Below, piece after piece: positions 1-12,125 of a stretch of 64,000 bases of DNA. The stretch comes from Alligator mississippiensis (taxonomy: Eukaryota; Chordata; Crocodylia; Alligatoridae). Both the position numbers and the translations under genes were made by a program. Each line of letters begins with the position of its first letter. Positions within the stretch are counted from its first letter, which is position 1. The stretch is taken from NCBI RefSeq assembly GCF_030867095.1, contig NC_081826.1, positions 40,464,001 through 40,528,000 of the forward strand, read 5' to 3'. The notes under the pieces were generated by a model, which worked only from the letters and a program-made list of their open reading frames with translations, was not told where the DNA came from and ran no database searches.

Positions 1-339
1 TTGTTTTTCCTACCTACATATGTTGTCTGTTATAGAGCCCTTTGTTGGTAAACATACCCATGGCTGCCTTCAGGGGTACCAATGCCACTCACCAGTGGAA
101 CAATGGAACTTTGAGACTCAAATTGTGCATGAAGTGTGATATGCCAAGCAAAGACTCTTTGGTCTTCGGTTTAAGAAATCTGCTTGTGTTTCCATGTGCT
201 CTTTACTAAAATAGAGAGAGAGAGACTATTATGCTGGAATCTGCTATCAGTTGACAAAATGATATTTATATTGAATGGAGCTTCACTCTGGATAGAAAGG
301 AAAGTTAAATATGCATGGTGCCTTGAGTTTCATTACCTA

Positions 340-595
340 GTAGCTCCATCATCATCATCATTTCTTCCTATATTATCTTCCACCCAAGGATCTTAAAGTC
401 CTTTACAGACATCCATGAACCTCAATTTGTGTTTTGAGAGATGGGGAAGTAGAGTAGCAGGTGGGTGGTAAGAATGAGGTACAAAGAGATGTAGTGACTT
501 GCCTTAGACAACATGGGGCACCCATGATAGAGGCAGGGATATATTCCTGAAATCCTGATTCCCAGATTGTGCTTTAACCATCAGCTTGTAAGAGG
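340..595 (-). repeat. MIR-like (CORE-SINE) fragment
   Basis: The stretch reads like the reverse complement of a MIR-type SINE. A degenerate 'gatggggaa...gaggtacaaagagatgtagtgacttgcc' block is followed by 'ggcagggatat' and 'gattcccagattgtgctttaaccatcagc', in the order expected for the CORE-SINE body. A CATCAT microsatellite tract lies at its left edge (about 347-361). The fragment is old and both ends are unclear. It has no coding role. Confidence 0.5.
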
Positions 596-2275
596 CCACT
601 CTGTTACAATAATCTCCGATAACTTGCAATAACAGTTAAGCATAAAGCACAGGAGACCAAATTTTCTATCAATCTGGGCTTTTGAAATATGATCTGTTTC
701 TTACTGCAGCTGTTATTCTTTTTGCCTTTGCTGGCTAACTGAATAAAAGTTGATGGGCACCGGAAAATTTCTTTGTCATACATTTCTCCAGTAATTGCTC
801 TGACTACGTGTGATTCAAGAGTGATGTAAATCACCATTGCCACCTCACACTATTTATCTGTTTCTTCAACAGTCTGTCATGGTAACCAATAATTACTGTA
901 TTTAAAGAATGTATTTGTACCACACCTACTCTGTATAAATGTTGGTACTGAAGTGAGAGCAAGACAGAACTGAAAAAATAAAGGTGAAGCTTTATGTTCT
1001 TTATAAGAACAGAGGGGAAGATTATATTTATTTTTGGAGTGGCTATGAATACCAGATCAGCTAACTACAGTTTAGGAGGTCTTTCTGTATAATCTGCCCA
1101 GTCCCAGCTATTTTAATTCTGTGTTGCCAGCTGGCCCCTGCAGAATTATATTCAGGGTTCAATTCTAAACAGTAATGTTTGGGAAAAGTACAATCTAAAA
1201 CAGACAGATCTGTATGTGTTTAGGTTTTGCTTTCTTTCCACTTTTAAATATTAAAAATTGACTCCAGCTGTGGAGTAAAGTAACGCCCAACCTATAAAGA
1301 CCCTGACAAATAAATCACAGTACAATTTGCTGTGCATTTTTGTGAGGTCTAAACACCAGCTCTTGAAAGGAATTTTCCATTATTCCATCTTGGGAAGATA
1401 GTTTTGCTACCAACAAGTCATTTGACTTCTATATTTCTTAAAAGTCATCACATTCCAGTGGGGCTATATCCCGCCATTACTTCTCAGGCATATTTTTTTC
1501 AGAATTTAACTGAATCGGAATCCTTTCTGCACTATCATATGTCAACTGAGCCATGAACAAGGTTCTGCTGTCCCACATGCTGTTTGTTGGAATGATTCCC
1601 TTGTGTTTTAATAACTTCATTTTTTACATGGATAGGTTGTTGGCTTGTTGCTTAATACCCAGTCTGAAGGACCAGTGGACTACTGGTTGTTTACTCCCTA
1701 CTCTTTGACCTACCTGCCTTGGCTGGCCCTATCAGGAGTCAAAAACTCCACCTCTGAGGTTTGCAGGGTCTTTGGAACAAAGAAAAGTTTCCTACTTTGT
1801 CAAGGTACGGTCACTCAAAATTGAACTTCTAAATTCTAATCTTTCTGTCCCTGGCTCACTTTGTGACCTAATGTAATCACATAAACTTCATATCTGAGTT
1901 TCCTCCTTAAAACGGAACAAATATTTAGTGTCTTGAAAGGGGCGAGATTGAGAATTTCATTTAGCAGAACCTAATCTTGCAGAAGGGATAGTTATAAACC
2001 CATGGGATCCCCTTCATTTGCACCCTGTCATTAATAACTTGGAAATACCTTGTTCAGATTTTGACTTGCATCATTTTTTGTTACTATAAAGTAATTTTAA
2101 CTGTAAATGTCATTTTGAACCAAACCCCTGAAACATCCCATTTCAGCTATTCCAACAATTTTTTTCCAAAAAATTTTTTGCAACAAGACACTTATTGATG
2201 TTGACCTTTATCTGCAAGAATGGTTGGTGCCAATGGGGATAAAAAGGTCCCAGCCAGTCTTTCTGAGCATGGCAC
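596..2275. other. Unique AT-rich sequence, no gene seen
   Basis: I find no convincing exon, RNA gene or recognisable repeat here. The open frames are short, overlap on both strands and carry no recognisable domain. The stretch is ordinary AT-rich intergenic or intronic DNA between the MIR-like fragment and the first solo LTR. Confidence 0.5.
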
Positions 2276-2280
2276 ATACC

Positions 2281-3093
2281 TGTGCGGGCCGGGAGCGGTC
2301 CGAGGCCCTCGGGGGGCGCGCGGCAGGCTGTGGCCAGCAGCCCTGGCACGCGGGTCGGGGAATGCAGGCCGGCGGACTAGAATTAGGCACGGACACTTAG
2401 TGGTTGATTAAAGATTATTTTACTTACACCGAAGATGGTCGCGGTGCAGGCAGGAAAACTTGCTTGAGTTGCAGTTACAGACAGGAAAGAAGAAAAGCGG
2501 ACAAGAGTTCCTTCCACGCGAACCTCTAGCTCAATCCGGTTGAAGGCTCTAAACACGCGAGCCCGTCGTGTCAACCGAAGAAAACAACTCGGAGAAAGAG
2601 CTCTGGATTCACTCACATGAAGTTTGCTAGGCTCCGTGGAACTTGTGCGCAGGGAAGGGGTTCGTCGAGGGATCATTCGGCGACAGGGAGAGGCCAGAGG
2701 TTGATCAGACCCCTATAGCCTTTTTAAGGTACACGCTGGGTTCGATAGGCTCCGCAGCGCTTAGAGATCTTCACAAGACGTGAAGCCCTCCTCCTCCAGA
2801 TGGTTGTGGAGTCCTCCCTTGCGGGGTTCTCCTCAGAGTTCTCCAACTTGGGCAGAAACCGCTCAAGCCTCTTATATGGCTAGCAAGCCAATCGCTAGCT
2901 GCCACGTGGGAATAATTTAGAACTGGCCAATAGTGGGACACAAATTTGCATGTGGGTGGCGGGAACTTCTTTGCACCGTGCATTTCTCTTTGCAACTGAG
3001 AAATGCACCCTGCAAAGAAAGCTCCGAGTGGCGGGAAATAATTTAGCAGTGCCGAAACGCACACAAACAAAATCATACCCTTGGGTTGTGACA
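2281..3093 (-). mobile_element. ERV-type solo LTR, family A
   Basis: An 813-base LTR on the minus strand begins TGTCACAACCC and ends GGCCCGCACA, so it has TG...CA termini. It is flanked by a perfect 5-base target duplication, ATACC, at 2276-2280 and 3094-3098. A second copy in the opposite orientation lies at 31760-33560. No internal retroviral region is present, which fits an LTR left behind by LTR-LTR recombination. The intact duplication and the close match to the other copy suggest moderate age. It is a fossil with no coding capacity. Confidence 0.85.
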
Positions 3094-4130
3094 ATACCTG
3101 GTTTTCTCCATTCTGTGTCTTCCTCAACCAGATCTGTCACTCCAATCTCCTTTGCAGAGCTAGGCATGAAAGCTTTGATTGAGCCTGAATATCATTTTGT
3201 TGCAGTCCTCAAATGTAATGTCCTTATCTGTTGCAAGATGATTGGATCTTCTTGCCATTGCTACCTTTGTACTATCTGGCAGGTGATGCAAATTGTACTA
3301 CCCAGCCATATTATAGAAATATTTTTTAAAGGGACAATATTCAGATTATGGACCTGGATGCTGCAGGGCCCTCAACCACCAGAAGATTTTGTGTGCACTC
3401 TGAACTATTTGCCATCTATTCACATTGCCTGGTGAATCAGGAAGGCAAATTATACTGTCCCTACTTTTCCATAGGGGGGATAGTTATAAAAACCATAAAG
3501 GGCATCCATCTCTGATCCAGGCTAAGAATGTAGGAAAACTTCTATCTGAGCTGACTGGAGTATGCTTCCAGGCACAGGAATGAACTATCCAGTATGGAGA
3601 TCACTGTGGCTATGTTGGTAGCTCTTTAATAAGCTGAATGTATAGAATCCTATAAGAAATAGGAATGAGAACATATTCTTTCATCCCTAGCAACAGCACA
3701 GGCTTGTACAGCCAAAATCAGAAAGGTTAAAGTGCCAAATGAATTTCAATTAACAAGAAACCCAAATGAAAAAAAATCTATAAGTACATTAGAAATAAAA
3801 GAAAGAGGTGATGGAAAATATACAGGGACATTACTTAATGGGGAAGTTTGAAAAAAATAGATGACAGAAAGATGAAATTTGGCTTTTTCCTCTCTTTCCT
3901 CTGTCCCCAAAGGGTTAATTCTGACCAGATACATGGTTAATAATAACAAGGAGACAGGGACATTGAATTAAAAAAAAACAGGTTAAAGAACATTTAGATA
4001 GCTGAGATGTATTCAAGTCAACGGGGCTTAAGGAAACTACCCTTGGATAGTTAAGGAGCTTGATAAAACAATCTCTGAACTATAAGATATTATCTCTGAG
4101 AATCTGTGGAGAATGGGCAATGTCCTAAAG

Positions 4131-4439
4131 CAGTGGTGTCCAACCTTTTTCCCTTTTGGGTTGGATGGATGGTGCTCAGAGTGTCTGCAGACCAGATCTG
4201 GCCCCAAACTGGCTGCATGCCAGAGAAGGGGAGTGAGGCCCAGACCCAGTCCAGCCACACTGGGGAAGCATGGGGTATTCTCCACCCATGCACGACTTGG
4301 GAATTCGGCAGCAGGAGAAAGGTGGCAGTATTACTTTGTCACTGCTCCCCTGCTACTAAGTTTCCTGACCTGTAGGGAGTCCTGCAGGCCGGATGCCATG
4401 GCTTCAGTGGCCCACAGGCTGGAGTTTGAGCATCTATGT
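4131..4439 (+). mobile_element. Non-autonomous hAT element
   Basis: The left end reads CAGTGGTGTCCAACCTTTTT, a typical vertebrate hAT terminus, and the right end (about 4418-4439) is its degenerate inverted complement. Flanking 8-base duplications are TCCTAAAG (4123-4130) and TTGTAAAG (4440-4447), matching at 6 of 8 bases. It interrupts the old LINE and contains no transposase. Confidence 0.7.
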
Positions 4440-4585
4440 TGTAAAGGACTAAAGGAGGGAAAACAGCACATTTTTTTAAAGAGTTAAAAAGAGGACCTCA
4501 GGAATTATAAACTAGAATTATCGCTTTGATCCCCAGAGAGATACTGGAACAAGTTATTAAACATTTGCTTTTTAAGTATCCAGAG

Positions 4586-4773
4586 TAGTGGTCTCTAACC
4601 TTTGCTGGCTTATGAGAAACATTCCCTAGAACTAATATTGTGCAGCCAACAGCATACTTTGCTTCCCCTGCAAACCTCCACTTGAACTTTTTAAATTTTC
4701 TGTGCCTGTGAGCAATACTGGGGGGATCTTGTGGGCAACATGTTGCCCATGAGCCACAGGTTGGGGATTACTG
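4586..4773. mobile_element. Small hAT-type MITE in the old LINE
   Basis: The ends are TAGTGGTCTCTAACCTTTG and AGGTTGGGGATTACTG, degenerate inverted repeats of hAT type. Possible 8-base target duplications are ATCCAGAG (4578-4585) and ACCTAGAG (4774-4781), matching at 6 of 8. LINE reverse transcriptase sequence resumes on both sides. It is non-coding. Confidence 0.65.
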
Positions 4774-4855
4774 ACCTAGAGGATATAAAGTGATAAACAG
4801 CCAGCATGGATTTGTCAAGAGCAAATCATGTCCAACCAACCTAATTTCCTCCTTG

Positions 4856-5102
4856 GGCATATCTATGTGTGTATTAATATGCCATAATTATGGTGCATTA
4901 AGTTTAGTTCCTGTAATGACAGGTGCTAACTTAATGCATTGTAAAGGGTGCTACTGTGTAGTAGCACTGGTGCACGTCTTTCAGGTGATGCTAATGCATA
5001 GTAGACTAATTCTATTGTGCGTTAGCACAGGTTTTGCTGTGATGTGCTAAGGCACAGTAGAATTAGCCTACTGTGTTTCTAGTGTCTTGTGTAGATGTGC
5101 CA
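4856..5102. mobile_element. Crocodilian-type MITE (Chompy/Harbinger-like)
   Basis: This is a 247-base element with ends GGCATATCTATGTGTG and the complement of GGCACATCTACACAAG. The interior is rich in GTGCTAA and GCACAGTAGA motifs. The 5-mer CCTTG lies on both sides (4851-4855 and 5103-5107), and the LINE reading continues from one side to the other. The Chompy/Harbinger name rests on recall of crocodilian MITEs with 'catctacacgtgc' ends, so the family assignment is tentative. Confidence 0.6.
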
Positions 5103-5520
5103 CCTTGGCAGGATAACTGGTCTAGTGGATGAAGGGAAAGCAGTAGATGTGATTTATCTTGAATGTATTAGAGCTTCTGACACTAGCTCATGTGACATTT
5201 TTAAAACCAAACAAGAGAAATATGGTCAAATTCAAATTGGCAGAAGGGTGAAAACCTGCACTCATGCTTTCCTGGGTCTCATGCTAGTCAGTATTTTTGT
5301 AAATGACTTGAATTATAGAACAGAGTACATTTAAAGATCCGTGTATGACACCAGGCTGGGGGAGGTTGCAAGCACTTTGGAGGACAGGATGAGAATTCAA
5401 AATAATCTTCATAAATTGAAGATATGGTCTGAAATGATTATGATAAAATTCAATAAGGACAAATTCAAAATATTACATGTAGGAGGAAGGAATCAAAGGA
5501 ACAAAATGGGACGTAATTGT

Positions 5521-7870
5521 CTAGGGCAGCAGTTCTATGGGGGAGTCCTGGTGGATTGTAATGATTGCAAAAACTCTTGCATGGAAAATATCTGCATTTG
5601 TTTATATAACTATCAGGTGCACCTTAATTTTCCCACTTTCAGTTATCTTGTCTGGTTGCACAGAGTTAAATCAAAGGAGGGTGTTAGGGAGGAGCCAACA
5701 GGAAACAAAGCAGTGACTACATGTAAGCAGGTATAAATTGTTATGGGATGTCCCAGAGACTGTTAAGGGTCCTTGAGAAAACAACGGGAAGCTCTTAACT
5801 GGAGAATGGTCTGTTTTCCTGGTGCCAAACACAGCTGGATTTACTGGATTAACACAGTTGGGAAATGGGAGGGGGAATGAGCTGGGAGGACTAGAGCTGC
5901 TACTCAAAACCAGTTGCAGAGTGACTCCACCATTTAGAAAGGTAAAGAAGGCCAAGCTTATTATCTGAGAGGTGACCTGAAAGGAACAAAATAGACTCTA
6001 CCTGAAGTCACTATGACACCTTAGAAGGCCCAATATGCTATATTTGGTCAATGTTAAATATTGCTGTTCATTGTTACGTGGCTCAGTGGCACAGTTTATT
6101 TGCAAGGACACTTCACAGGGATTCTCCCAGTTCTCTTATCCTCACTTAAAGAAGTCACATTTTTATTGACCCTTGCTTAGAAAGAGGAAGCGGAACCTAA
6201 ACTATTACTGCTACCGCATCAGTCACTAAAGAATGAAACAGGCAGTGTTTCTCATGGGAGGAGAGTATATTGTCTTCACCACTTCTCAGTTCCTGAGGGA
6301 AGGAATGAGCTTTGCTTCCCCAAACTGAATGGCGCAGTTTTTTTGTGCTGTAACTTGTATCCACCGGAACACTTATTTTTCTTGTAAAGGGCGTAGGCAT
6401 ATTGGAGACCTTGGAGCTTTGTGGGTGTAGAAGGAGTTTACATCCTACACAAACATGCAATGGAACATGCAGAGAGAGACTGTAGCACTGGAAAAACTGA
6501 GCAAAGGACAAATTTTCTTTTTTAGTAACTGAGTAAGCAACAAAGAAAATAAATACAAATTTGTTGCATTCCTTAGGTTAAAGACAACCCTCCCTATATA
6601 CATGCTAGTCCATAGCACAGCTCAAATGCCCATCATTCCTTCATAGCTTTGGCATTGCCAAACCATAAGCCCAGCACTTCTGCAGGTATGTACACAAATT
6701 CTAGAGAGGAACCATGTTTTCTATATGCTATATTATTGCAGTTGAGCTGCCACCGTACTATTAACAATAAATTAGCAAGCCACTATTAATAATAAATTAG
6801 TGAGCCTTATGTTCTGTTTTACATACTGTTTCATAATTACTCCCTAGCTAACAAGCTACTTTTAGCTAATGTGCTAAATTATACCTTCCTTTTTTATTGT
6901 GAAAACCAATTAAGTTAGTTTCTACCTACAATACAATTTTGCCTATTAATGTTGCCATTAAATCCAATTACTTTGAAACAGAGGGCACTGTTACTGCAGT
7001 AATGACAAAAATGTCAGCATTCTTGCATTTCTGTTTTCTCTCAGTTTAATTCACTTAAATCATCAATGTGATAAAGGCTGTAATTGTAATATCACCACCC
7101 TGAGAGAGTCAGGTTTATGGTAAGTAGAAATGTATAACTTTATTATTAAAGTATGGCTCTACTGTGAAAAGTGACCATAGAAAAATGGTGCCTGCTGTGT
7201 CAGGAGTTCCAGTTTTGCAGACAATATTTGTGCCTGTGTTTATGCATAGGGTATGTGTTGGTCTTAGCAGAGGGTGAATTAATTCTGTGTGTTTACAGTG
7301 TCCTGTCTGTTTACTCTAGCAAAAAGGAAGCATATTGCTGGTAGATTGGAGGAATGAAACCTACCTTGGAAGAGTGAAATAAATTATTTTCTGGATGTTG
7401 TAATTACAAGCCATTGTTTCCAAACTATGCCCTCGGTCACACCTGTGCACCATCATCACTGACGGTAACAAGGCCGCAGAGAAGTAATTGGAAGTCAGTG
7501 AAGGCTGTGGAGATGTAACTACTGAGGGTAGTATTCTGCTTGAAGAATTGCTTTTGCTGCAAACAATAAAACATGAAGAAAAACTTCCTGACATCTGAAA
7601 CTGGGTTTGCAGCGTTAGCAGGTAAAAGGAAAAAAATAAAATATTTTCTCTTTACACTCATATATATAGAGCACATTTGAGCTGAGTAGTATCAAACTTC
7701 CTTTTTTAATTTCTTTCCCCATGTGGGTTATCTAACTTCCACCATAACCATATGCATAGTGTATATCAGTGCAATGTCCCTTGTTACAAATCCAGGTGTA
7801 TAAAGGCAAATCCAAGTACAGAAAAGCAATATGGAGAGCTTTCAGAGCCTGTCATGGGTGCCATGTAGAG
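5521..7870. other. Unique sequence, no gene seen
   Basis: AT-rich sequence without a supported exon or RNA gene. Short open frames, for example the minus-strand frame at 6197-6511, have no recognisable domain and no splice context. A direct repeat 'caataaattag' occurs twice around 6765-6800. Confidence 0.45.
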
Positions 7871-7879
7871 CCACACAAT

Positions 7880-8115
7880 ATTAGCGCTGTTAGGTGTGCA
7901 AACACAATTCACAAGATAAGCACAGAGTTTTCAGATAGGAATCCATAGTGTTAAAAGCAGTTGGCCTATTGTGGGTTTTCTTAATTTGCTGCCATAGAAG
8001 AATTTATTATTTTTTGTAGCCAAAAAACAAATGAAAATGAAGAGCTGGCATTTTCTGAGGGGTTCCTTGAGTCTAACAAGAGGATGCCTTAGGCCTAAAA
8101 TATTGAGAACTACTG
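7880..8115 (+). mobile_element. hAT-type element, family shared with 11129 and 49241
   Basis: The sequence matches the element at 11129-11392: 'ctgttaggtgtgcaaacacaattcacaagataag' here against 'ctgttaagtgtgcaaacatgatccacaaggtaa' there. It ends in 'ttgagaactactg', the expected right terminus. The left terminus is degraded. It is non-coding. Confidence 0.6.
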
Positions 8116-8666
8116 GTCTGAGTTGAGTATGGGGATTCAAATTAAGAATTCTTGAGTTATAAACCTGGCTCCTCCTGAACTATTTGGTCCAGATCCTTAA
8201 AGCAGGGAGTCACCAAACTCCCACTCATAACAATGGGAATCAGGAGTCAAACACTTTACAGGAGATGGCTTTTTGTTTCAGCTTTCCATCTATAAAATGA
8301 AGGTGATTGCATGGAGCTTACTTACAGAAGACAACAGATTCTCTGTCCAAGGAGCTTCCTGAAAGGACCCAGTTCTGAAAATCTTTTGTGAAAGGAGAGG
8401 CTGGATTCCCTTCTCGTGGTAATAAATAGTATCCACACCAGTAAATCTTTAAAAAGTCAAGCCATTTAGTTGAGATCCTCAGCTGGAAATCAGTGGGAGG
8501 TAGGATCTGGAGCCTTAATGTAAATCAGATGAAGTCCCTTGAGTTTAGTTTATCTAAATCTAGTGTTAAGTCAAAGCGTACTTAAATAATTACCTAGCTC
8601 ACAGTGCCATCCAAGAAGGCTTAGTACATGGTTGTTATAGCATTTTGAAGATGTAAAGTATAAAGT

Positions 8667-8697
8667 ATTATTATTATTGTTTTTATTATTATTATAA
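8667..8697. repeat. ATT-rich microsatellite
   Basis: Imperfect (TTA)n run interrupted by a short T tract. Confidence 0.7.
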
Positions 8698-8938
8698 CAA
8701 CATCTTACAGACATCAGAAAATATATTTACAGTGAAGGATGCTTTGTAAAAACAATGTTAAATGTATTTTTTCCTCTTCCACTTAATTGCTTCCTTGTTT
8801 TTCAGCACAGCACACAGAGAGATTTTTTACCATTTTAAATGTCAAATTGTATTTGAAACTGAGATTTTGTAACTAGTGTTTGCATTTGCCTAGGGCAAAT
8901 TGCTAATTTCTATCGTTTGGCTACAGGGCCAGTGGGGA

Positions 8939-8968
8939 TTGTTTGTTTGTTTGTTTGTTTGTTTGTTT
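8939..8968. repeat. (GTTT)n microsatellite
   Basis: About seven uninterrupted GTTT units. Confidence 0.9.
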
Positions 8969-9559
8969 AAATTAAAATAATTAGTAACTATCAAATAAAG
9001 CACATGGCTAGGCTACATATGTACAAGAAATTGCATCATTTTAATTGGTGCAGCCCTCCTAATGCAGATGCTAAGAAACTGGGAGAAGAGTGCATTAGTT
9101 CAATCAAATCAATATGAAGTCACCTTTGGTGGAACTCTATGCACTGAGCCTTTTACTTACTCCTTGTGCCCTGCATTAAATTGGATTCTAAGCACTTCCA
9201 GGAAGGGAAGGGCTTGTGCCTTCCTGATACTGAGGCCTTAGGGCACTTCTGTAATACCAACAAAGCACAATGATGATCCTTTTGCATGGACCATACAACT
9301 GAACAGGGACACTTATGAGCCTGTTTATGCTGGGAAATTCCATCAGGTTAGGACATATTGATACTCAGGAGTCACCCTAACTACCACAGTGACCTTGCCC
9401 AGGGTAAACATGGCCTGTGACAGCTGTTTGGAGAGCCTGCATCACAGCCTGGGCCTGAGTCTGCTCCCATGGCAGTTGTACAGCAAGTAACTGTAGTTGA
9501 GTGCAACTTAAATGGATGCAACCGAGGGCAGAGTCGAGCCCTATAGCTCAATGTGGTCC

Positions 9560-10080
9560 TATTTCAGTGTCGACGTAAAGGCTTGCTGTTTGTTTTCTGT
9601 TCACTGAGCTGTATACTTCAGCTTTCCTCCCAAACATTTCTTTTAAAATTGGCTTTCAGGGAACTGGATGGCAATTTTCTTCAGTTTTGAAAAACAAAAC
9701 CTCCTCTCGACTTGCAATGACTTTGGCAGTCTTAAACAAAGATCAAAAGGGGAAAGTGCTGATGAATGAGCTGTACTTGCTCTGAACTGGAATCAAATGG
9801 GCAGCCAGCACATTCAGCGAAGGATAAATAACGCAAAATGCTGTGCAGGCAGTGAGACTCCACTATTTAAAATTCATTCACTCTGAAAGGCAACAATCAT
9901 CAGCACCATGCTATCAGGCAGCTGTGAAGGAAAATAAAATTGCATATACAAATACTGTTAATTTACAATTTAAATGACAGCCTATGGTGTAACACCTATT
10001 GGGGGAAATTGAATAATGAAAGGACTGTTGATTGTACCCTGGATTAAGTTATTTATTTCTAATGCGTATCAAGCAATTCA
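9560..10080. promoter_or_regulatory. Candidate conserved noncoding block
   Basis: Repeat-free, compositionally balanced sequence that looks unlike the decayed surroundings. It contains motif-like words: 'aaagatcaaaagg' (TCF/LEF-like) near 9740, 'aaatgacagc' (TALE homeodomain-like) near 9971, and several ATTTA and TTAAT cores. No open frame of interest crosses it. Calling it regulatory is inference from appearance only. Confidence 0.2.
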
Positions 10081-10147
10081 TGCTCTGCTCATTTCTTGCC
10101 AGTCATCCTGTATACAAAAAACAGCAGTGTTGCAACAGTTTGGTGTA

Positions 10148-10451
10148 GTGCAGGGTTTGCCAGTGTTTTTCTGGGGAGCTTACTGAGCCCAGGCCACTTC
10201 TAACCTTGCCCACCCACCCCATGGGTCATCACTCCCTCCTTCCCCCTAGCCTCCCCCCTGTGTGTCCAGCTCTTTTGCTTCTTTGCTGTTGCCATTTCTT
10301 TTCTCTGATGATTGAGTGAAGCCCCCACCACAGAAAGCTGACAAAACCCTCTGCCACTCAAACACCATAGAAGACCCATAGCTCCATGGGATGAATGAAA
10401 TGGCCACTCAGGCTGGATCCAGCCCATGGGCTGTAGGTTGCCAACTCCTGG
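10148..10451. mobile_element. Degenerate hAT-type element
   Basis: The left part 'gcagggtttgccagtgttttt' and the right part 'gggctgtaggttgccaactcctgg' resemble the ends of vertebrate hAT elements in inverted orientation. The interior is GC-richer than its flanks. No clear target duplication is seen. Confidence 0.4.
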
Positions 10452-11128
10452 TAGAACTATTTACATAAGACTCTTCCCACCAGATTTACAGAGGATCCTT
10501 GCATATTATGCTGTGTGCATAATTTAAAAGTTGAACTATTTAGATTTTGGGTTAAGATTAAAATAGATGTAAGCAGAAAAGGCTTTTAAAGAATAGGATC
10601 TAACGCAGCAATGTACTAAGTGTTTAAATTTAAGGGTGTATTTCCACTGAAAGTGATGATACCAATTACTTTAACACTTTGGATAAGTTCCAATGTGACT
10701 ACTATTTTCCATGCTTAAATTTAAGAACATACTAAAGTGTCTTTCAGGATAATTACTATGTAGATACTTAAAAATAATTAAGTGAGAAGAAAAAAATATA
10801 TATATTTTTTATTATTTACAGTACCTAAGTTATAATATATTTGGGGACAAAGTTTGAGAAGGGCAAGAAGGAATAGCACAGGAGGTAAGAGAGTGCAACA
10901 AATTAATGGAAAATATTAAAAGGATCGCGAAGTGGAGACCATCATAGAAAAAGGCAGGGATGGTGGGTGGGAATTCAGTTAGGACACACTAGGCTAATAT
11001 TCTACAGTAAAGCACTGTTCTAGGTTTATCTTAATATAATATAAGAGCCCTGTATTATGATAGTGAATCTCCTGTCATGTTCCTCAGAAATTCTTTCATG
11101 TTCTGGCTATTCTCCTATCACCATAGGG
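10452..11128. other. AT-rich sequence, no gene seen
   Basis: Contains an A/T tract with 'atatatatattttttatta' near 10797-10817. Otherwise I see nothing to annotate. Confidence 0.4.
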
Positions 11129-11392
11129 CAGTGATTCTCAACCAGAGAATGTCAGTACTGTTAAGTGTGCAAACATGATCCACAAGGTAAATGCAGGGAT
11201 TGCAAATAAGAATACATAGCATTAAAAATGTCTTGACCTGTTGTGGTGTTTCTTAGTTCTTTGCAACAGAAAAAGTACTCTGTTATTTGTCCTAAGTCAA
11301 GCAATGAGAGAAAAAGAAGAGCTGACATTTTCCAAGGGGTGTCTAAAGTTTAACAAGGGGTGCCTTGCATTTAAAATGGTTGAGAACAACAG
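11129..11392 (+). mobile_element. Non-autonomous hAT element with target duplication
   Basis: It starts CAGTGATTCTCAACCAGAG and ends GGTTGAGAACAACAG. The flanking 8-base duplications are CCATAGGG (11121-11128) and CCATAGGA (11393-11400), matching at 7 of 8. Related copies lie at 7880-8115 and 49241-49396. An 8-base duplication with CAGTG-type ends is the hAT signature. Confidence 0.8.
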
Positions 11393-11644
11393 CCATAGGA
11401 GAAAGTCACACATTATTCTATAACCTATCACTTCTTTTGTCCTGTGCTTTGGCTTATAGAATCTTTAGATCTCTGCTGCAACTTCCTGTATATTGTTTAG
11501 ACACCTAGATGTTCTGTTGTCTGTCCTTCTCCTTGCTTTACCATCCTTCTACCTCATTCCATGTCAATGACTGCCTTTTTAGCACTAACCCGTTTTTTTG
11601 ATCACCTTGAGTCTGATGTGGGGTTGCCAGCTGACCATAAGCAA

Positions 11645-11820
11645 TCAGGCTGTGCGAAGCTTCGGTAGCCAATTCAATTCAGAGGAGATTCAGCTCGATT
11701 CAGCAGCTGAATCTCTGAATCTGAATCGAATCGGGAGACCCATTAAAAGGTCCAAATTGATTCAGAAGCATCTGAATCAATTCAGAAAAGATTCAGAAAG
11801 ATTCAGAGATTTGGAAGGCA
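11645..11820. repeat. hAT subterminal GATTCAG repeat cluster
   Basis: At least ten GATTCAGA/CTGAATC words in both orientations within 150 bases, placed just inside the presumed left terminus. Clusters of short motifs in this position are typical transposase-binding regions of hAT elements. The functional reading is inference. Confidence 0.6.
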
Positions 11821-12125
11821 GGCTTGCAGGAAACAGAAACTTAAAAGGGAGGGAGGAAGAGGAGAGGAAAGACTGCTCCGATATTGACAACTGTAGCTGG
11901 CCGGTGACTGTGATCTTTCCCTGAGTTCCCTTCCAATCCCAGTGCTCTGGGGGAATGATGTAGAAACAACTTATATGTGAAGTGATCTGTGCCTTTTGTG
12001 AGCTGTGTCTCTCTTGGACCAGCAGTGTCTAAAAGGCTCTGGATTGCTATCTAGTCTCTTGGTAGCTAGCTAGTCTCTCTTCTTCTGTGTTTTCCCTGAG
12101 AGTGTGTCATCACCAGGGAGCATGG

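Larger units (their letters stand above)
3690..5520 (+). mobile_element. Ancient CR1/L3-type LINE, heavily interrupted
   Basis: Pieces of a CR1-superfamily reverse transcriptase can be read in order. Linker-like sequence lies at 3690-3960. A piece resembling the '[20 protein letters not shown]' segment lies at about 4490-4575. A 'QHGFVKSKSCPTNLISS' piece lies at 4798-4850, a 'GLVDEGKAVDVIYL' piece at 5122-5162, and 'FNKDKFKILHVGG' at 5450-5490. The catalytic FADD motif is lost and many frames are broken. Three DNA transposons (4131-4439, 4586-4773, 4856-5102) are inserted in it, so the LINE is older than all three. It is far more diverged than the CR1 copies later in the window. Confidence 0.75.

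Noticed and set aside
2950-3435. 161-codon plus-strand open frame
   Set aside because: It crosses the end of a solo LTR into unique DNA and has no domain, so it is a chance frame.
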